Source of the DNA: Gracilimonas sp034520725
GTDB lineage: Bacteria > Bacteroidota > Rhodothermia > Balneolales > Balneolaceae
NCBI GenBank assembly: GCA_034520725.1
Contig: JAXHNH010000011.1
Span: 749,564-813,563 of the forward strand
Length of the DNA stretch: 64,000 nucleotides
Direction of reading: 5' to 3'
Made by a program: the position numbers and the translations under genes. Shown piece by piece: positions 60,143-64,000 of this stretch; positions within the stretch are counted from its first letter, which is position 1; each line of letters starts with the position of its first letter. Below the pieces are notes generated by a model. That model saw only the letters and a program-made list of their open reading frames with translations. It ran no database searches and was not told the origin of the DNA.

Positions 60143-61463
60143 CAGTCCGCTAATCCAGCTTCTGCCGTTAAGATCAAAAAGGCTCTTTGAACTCCTTTGT
60201 ACCCTTCATCATTGAACCACCATTCATCAAGTGAGTGTGAGTTACCGCTGCTGCCTCCACCACCTATGGTCATAGAAGGAATACCCATTGAGATCGAAAC
60301 ATTGCTATCTGTTGAAGATCGAGCCAAATTTGGTTCATCCCCGAAATGCTCTGTAACTGCAATGGCTCTTTGTATCAATGGTGTGGATAGCTCAATGGTA
60401 CCGGAAGGCCGATTTCCGATCATCTCAACATTAACTGATAAATCTGGTCCTTCTGTTTTTATACTATTCGCTTCAGCCAAAGCTTCATCAATAGCTTCAT
60501 GCATCAGCGCATCGATCTGCTTAAGGCTTTCCTGACTTTCTGATCGCATATCTATTTCCATCCAGTTCTCGAAAGGAACCGAGTTGACTGATGTACCGCC
60601 CCCGATTCGCCCAACATTGTAGCTGGTTTTGGGTCCGGTTTTGACAAATTCTGAGGCCTTGTCCTCAAAGATCGCAATAGCCCTGCCCATGGCATGTGCC
60701 GGATTTCCGATCCCAAAGGCACCCCAGGAATGTCCACCGGGCCCTTCAAACGTCACACGGTATCGGTGTGAACCGAGTGCCTGATTGACGACCCGTGCAT
60801 CATCACTGCCATCGATAGAGATAAATGCATCAATGTTATCGCCGTCTGTTTCAAATAAATGCTTTACTCCCCTGAGATCACCAATGCCTTCCTCTCCTAC
60901 CGTACCCACAAACCAGATATTGTCCCGGGTCGATATATCCAGAGTTTCATAAGTATCGATCAAGGTAAGCAAGTGCAGTTAATCCGCGGGTATCATCAGT
61001 AATTCCCGGAGCAAATAAAGTGTCATTCCTGACCTCTACTTCAACGTCAGTTCCTTCAGGAAAAACGGTATCCAGATGGGCGGAGATCACAATATTTCGG
61101 TCACCATCAGTTCCGGCGAATACCGATCACATTCCCTTCCTCATCAATACGAACCTGTTTCAGTCCCAAATCCGTCATCATTTCCGCATATTTCGTTGCA
61201 CGTACCTCTTCCAGAAATGGGGAGCAGGGTATCTCGGTGATCATGATCTGATTTTGAACCGTTACTTCATCTACCTCTTCAATATGATTCAGAGCTTGCT
61301 GAATCGTTTCATCGCCGGTCAGTTGATTTACTTCATCTTTAAAGTTCTGTTGTACGGTGATTCCCGTTTTAGGATCGGTATCCTCTTCGGCAGTTTTGTT
61401 GGTACAATGATTCAGACTAACCAATACAGTTAAAATGAGAAACAGGTTCATTAAGTATTTCAT
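60142..61463 (-). CDS. M20 family metallopeptidase lipoprotein, frameshifted
   Basis: About 440 residues in two or three frames. Lipoprotein signal (LTVLVSLNHC). In the gap between the open frames the first zinc ligand is readable (ISAHLDTVFPEGT) as is ITDDTRG; then the catalytic Glu pair in GTVGEEGIGDL, dimerisation-domain motifs (GGHSWGAFG) and the last His in SGNSHSLDEWW. Breaks are near 60970 and 61110. Related to aminoacyl-dipeptidases of the M20/M25/M40 group. Confidence 0.87.
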
Positions 61464-61486
61464 AAAGAAAATGGTGGTGTTAACCT

Positions 61487-64000
61487 TTAATTATTGTTTG
61501 CGGTAAAATCAGGCCCCAGTGGGATTTCAAGGCTTCCGGCCTCTTCGGTCAATGCTTGGGCTTCCGCCTGATCTCCGGTCTCATTTAAGATCTCAACCAA
61601 AGCAGATCTGGCCTCAAGATGAAATGGATTGTGTTTCAGGGCCTTCTGATATGAGTTTTGAGCACTTACATTGTCATCTTTCAATCAGCCAATTTCCCTT
61701 TTAGAGCAGCGACTTCTGCTACATAAACCGGCAACTTAAGATCGTTCTCCATCTCATTCAAAAGGTCCATGCCCCTATCGGTCTCAGAAAGTAAGCCATA
61801 AACCTCTGCCAGCAAAAACTTGTCCTGAACATTGAGTTCGTCAGTATCAGCATTATCGAGAGACTCCTGAGCTTGTTCTTTATCACCATTCAGTGCATGG
61901 ATCTCTGGCGATCCCTGATCTGTACCCTGAAATATTTCCGGCCGATTCCAGAATACGCTGACCTTCTTCCAGGACTTCCAAAGATTCATCATTCAGATCC
62001 TGCCTCATCAAAACATCGGCATAAGTGGATCGCAGGTCGAAGTCTTGAGGATTTTGACCCAGCAGATTCCGGAAGAATGGTGTGACTTCAGCAGAATACC
62101 CAAGCCGGCTTCTTGCGTTCATTCACAAAGGTTTCTGCTTCTTCCTTACGATCTGTAAGATAGGTCGAAATGGTAGGCGCTGAAGCAACATATTCCTCTG
62201 CTGTACTCAAGAGCCATCGCAATCTTACCATAATCAAGAAACCGCTCGCGCATCAGTCGATTCAATTGGGCCGCTTCAGCCAGATCATCCTCAAGCGTTT
62301 TCGCTTGATTCAGCAGGTCATTCTGATCTTCTAAAGCCTCATCAAAATCAACGTCACCATTTAAAGCCTGATGATGAATAATGTTTGCTTCATCAACAAA
62401 AATTGGTGCATACGTATCATCTATATCTTTAGCTTTCTGCGTAAATGATCGAGCCTCTTCGTAATTACCCTGCCGTGCATGAACCTGAGAATATTCGAGT
62501 ATGGCAGGTACGTAATTTTTGCTGTACGTAAGAGCTGTATCGAGCAGAGATGCTGCAAGGGTGTGATCGTTACTTACTCTCTCAGCCAGGGTCAGATAGG
62601 TCTGGGACCAGTTATCAGCCAGTACCTCTTCATTTCCTGCCAGATAATCTTCCTGTTTCTGAAGGAGTTCCTCTAAAAAAGCGTAGTAATCCGGATCCTT
62701 TTCCAGGATATATTCTTTTGTATTCATCGACTTATGATTCAATGGATGAACCTTTTCTCTGCCAGAAAACCTGCATATCCCTGGGCAAAGAATTCACTTT
62801 CGTTGTTGGAAGCGTAGTAATCCAACGTTTTGCTATTGGCCATCGCATCATAATAAAGCGCACGGATCTGTCGGTCTTCTGCATCAGTTAATATCCTGCC
62901 GTGATAGAGGTGGGCATACTCATGAGCCAGTACATTCCGCTCAGACTGAGCACCCCTCTCGAGATATTCGATACCGGTCGCCCCGCTACCAACACCTCGA
63001 ATATCCATCCACTGCCTGTTATCAAAAGTGGTTCCATATCGGAAATAATTCCTGTCCATAGCAATGGCCAGATCTATGTGCAAAGGCGGAATCGCAAAAT
63101 CAGAATCAAATTTTTGGATCATGTTCAGATAGGCTTTACTCGGACCGATCTGCTGAGCGATCATCTTTTTCACACGATCGCCGGGATAAGTATTCCGCAT
63201 CCTTAAAGACATCATAGAACACCAGATCCTTCTTCAGGTATAGCGGTTTCTTCAATTATCTGTTCAAGTTTTCATACTCCTCCAAATACTGAAACTGCCG
63301 CTGTTTGATGACCGCAGCCAAAGCATTGTGTGCGGGACCATAATTTTTTTCCCGATCCAAGATAGCTGAAAGTAACTTCAGCTGAATCTAGTCGCTCTGC
63401 TCGATCCATGCTGTAATACATGTAATCAATCGATCCCGCATCATTTCCGGCAGGACAGATTCCGGGTATTCCTCACCGATCTTCTCTGGTCAACTCTATC
63501 GCCTCATCCACGCGTTCCTGAGCCAGCAGCTGCATCCGCTTTTTGCAATTTTTCCCGGACTTCATCGTCCGATTCTGTTGCAGTCAGTCAAAGCATAGGT
63601 CAGGTTGGTATGACCATTTCCAAAATGCCAGTGTGTAAGGTAGTGCAAAGGATTGACCTCAAAGGCCAGATTGCGCTGACCGGCCATGTTATCGAGCTGA
63701 GTGGCATCCACCCTTCTCCAAACCGCATAGCCATAGCTAAACCGTGCATCGGCATTGAAATGGATTTACCTCGAGTGCCTTTTGAAGTGCAGGCTCAGCT
63801 CCGGCAGGATCCTGAGCCCAGAATAGCGACTCTCACGCTTCCAGCAGGTAGCCTCCGGCCAGCGCGGGATCCCGATTCCTGATATCCTATTGCGCCCACT
63901 GCAAGGCTTCTTCATAGTTGCGATTCAACAGCGCAACCTGGCCTCCAGGAAGCTGGCTTTTGCATCAGACTCATTTTCACGCAATATGGCATCAGCGATC
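61487..64000 (-). CDS. large TPR protein with HEXXH metallopeptidase motif, partial and frameshifted
   Basis: The gene enters from beyond 64000. Its first part in the window is TPR-like (AEPALQKALEVNPF, MAGQRNLAFEVNPLHYL). The middle (62739-63215) is a metallopeptidase-like region with HEYAHLYHG and a later Glu (NNESEFFAQGYAGFL), similar to MA-clan peptidases. Then come further TPRs (YVPAILEYSQVHARQGNYEEARSF; KALKHNPFHLEARSALVEIL), ending at 61487. At least six frame breaks. It is probably periplasmic; the signal peptide is outside the window. Family uncertain. Confidence 0.65.

Overview
The window reads as chromosome of a marine-type member of the Bacteroidota/Balneolota-Rhodothermota (FCB) group. 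The evidence is moderate-to-low GC, FecI/FecR/TonB-receptor signalling, Asp-tailed lipoproteins, a dodecin, a YtxJ-type bacillithiol protein, a kinase-TPR fusion and ECF promoters of FCB type. The assignment is an inference from gene families. Many genes are broken by one or a few single-base indels, including the housekeeping gene truA. I read most of these as uncorrected sequencing errors and annotate each gene across its frameshifts.

Region 1 (1-21 kb) is a thiol/redox stress island. An ECF sigma factor and a zinc-finger anti-sigma (6.8-5.9 kb) sit among four DUF3179 proteins, two AhpD-like carboxymuconolactone-decarboxylase proteins, an FAD disulfide oxidoreductase, YtxJ, a GDCCVxC protein, a flavodoxin, a DsrE protein, a periplasmic thioredoxin, EgtB and EgtD for ergothioneine, a TlpA-like lipoprotein, CcdA and DoxX. 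Eight copies of one bipartite promoter, GTAAGA(C/T/A), exactly 15 nt, then C(G/A)TC(T/A)(A/G), precede nearly every transcription unit here. One copy drives the anti-sigma itself, so this looks like one ECF regulon centred on its own regulator.

Region 2 (21-30 kb) holds ordinary genes: an NDP-forming acyl-CoA synthetase, a methyltransferase, a DUF457-like membrane protein, a nitroreductase, a nucleotidase and a Ser/Thr kinase with TPRs.

Region 3 (30-43.3 kb) is an accessory island. From left to right it has an IS30 fragment, a truncated nuclease-like gene, a mosaic type IIG/ISP-like restriction-modification gene, a Gabija pair (gajB, gajA) in very AT-rich DNA, unrecognised fragments, a PAS histidine kinase, a cluster of palindromes and a large serine recombinase whose 3' end runs into the terminator and antisense strand of tRNA-Asn.

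Region 4 (43.3-53.2 kb) has truA, a DDAH-like hydrolase, a DinB protein, a penicillin acylase flanked by interspersed repeats, an IS110 remnant, an M16 protease and an M23 protease.

Region 5 (53.2-59.8 kb) is a FecI-type cell-surface signalling locus: ECF sigma, two lipoproteins with poly-Asp tails each behind the same FecI-type promoter, FecR, and a TonB receptor with an STN domain. Region 6 (59.7-64 kb) holds RidA, an M20 peptidase and a large TPR protein with an HEXXH motif that runs off the window.
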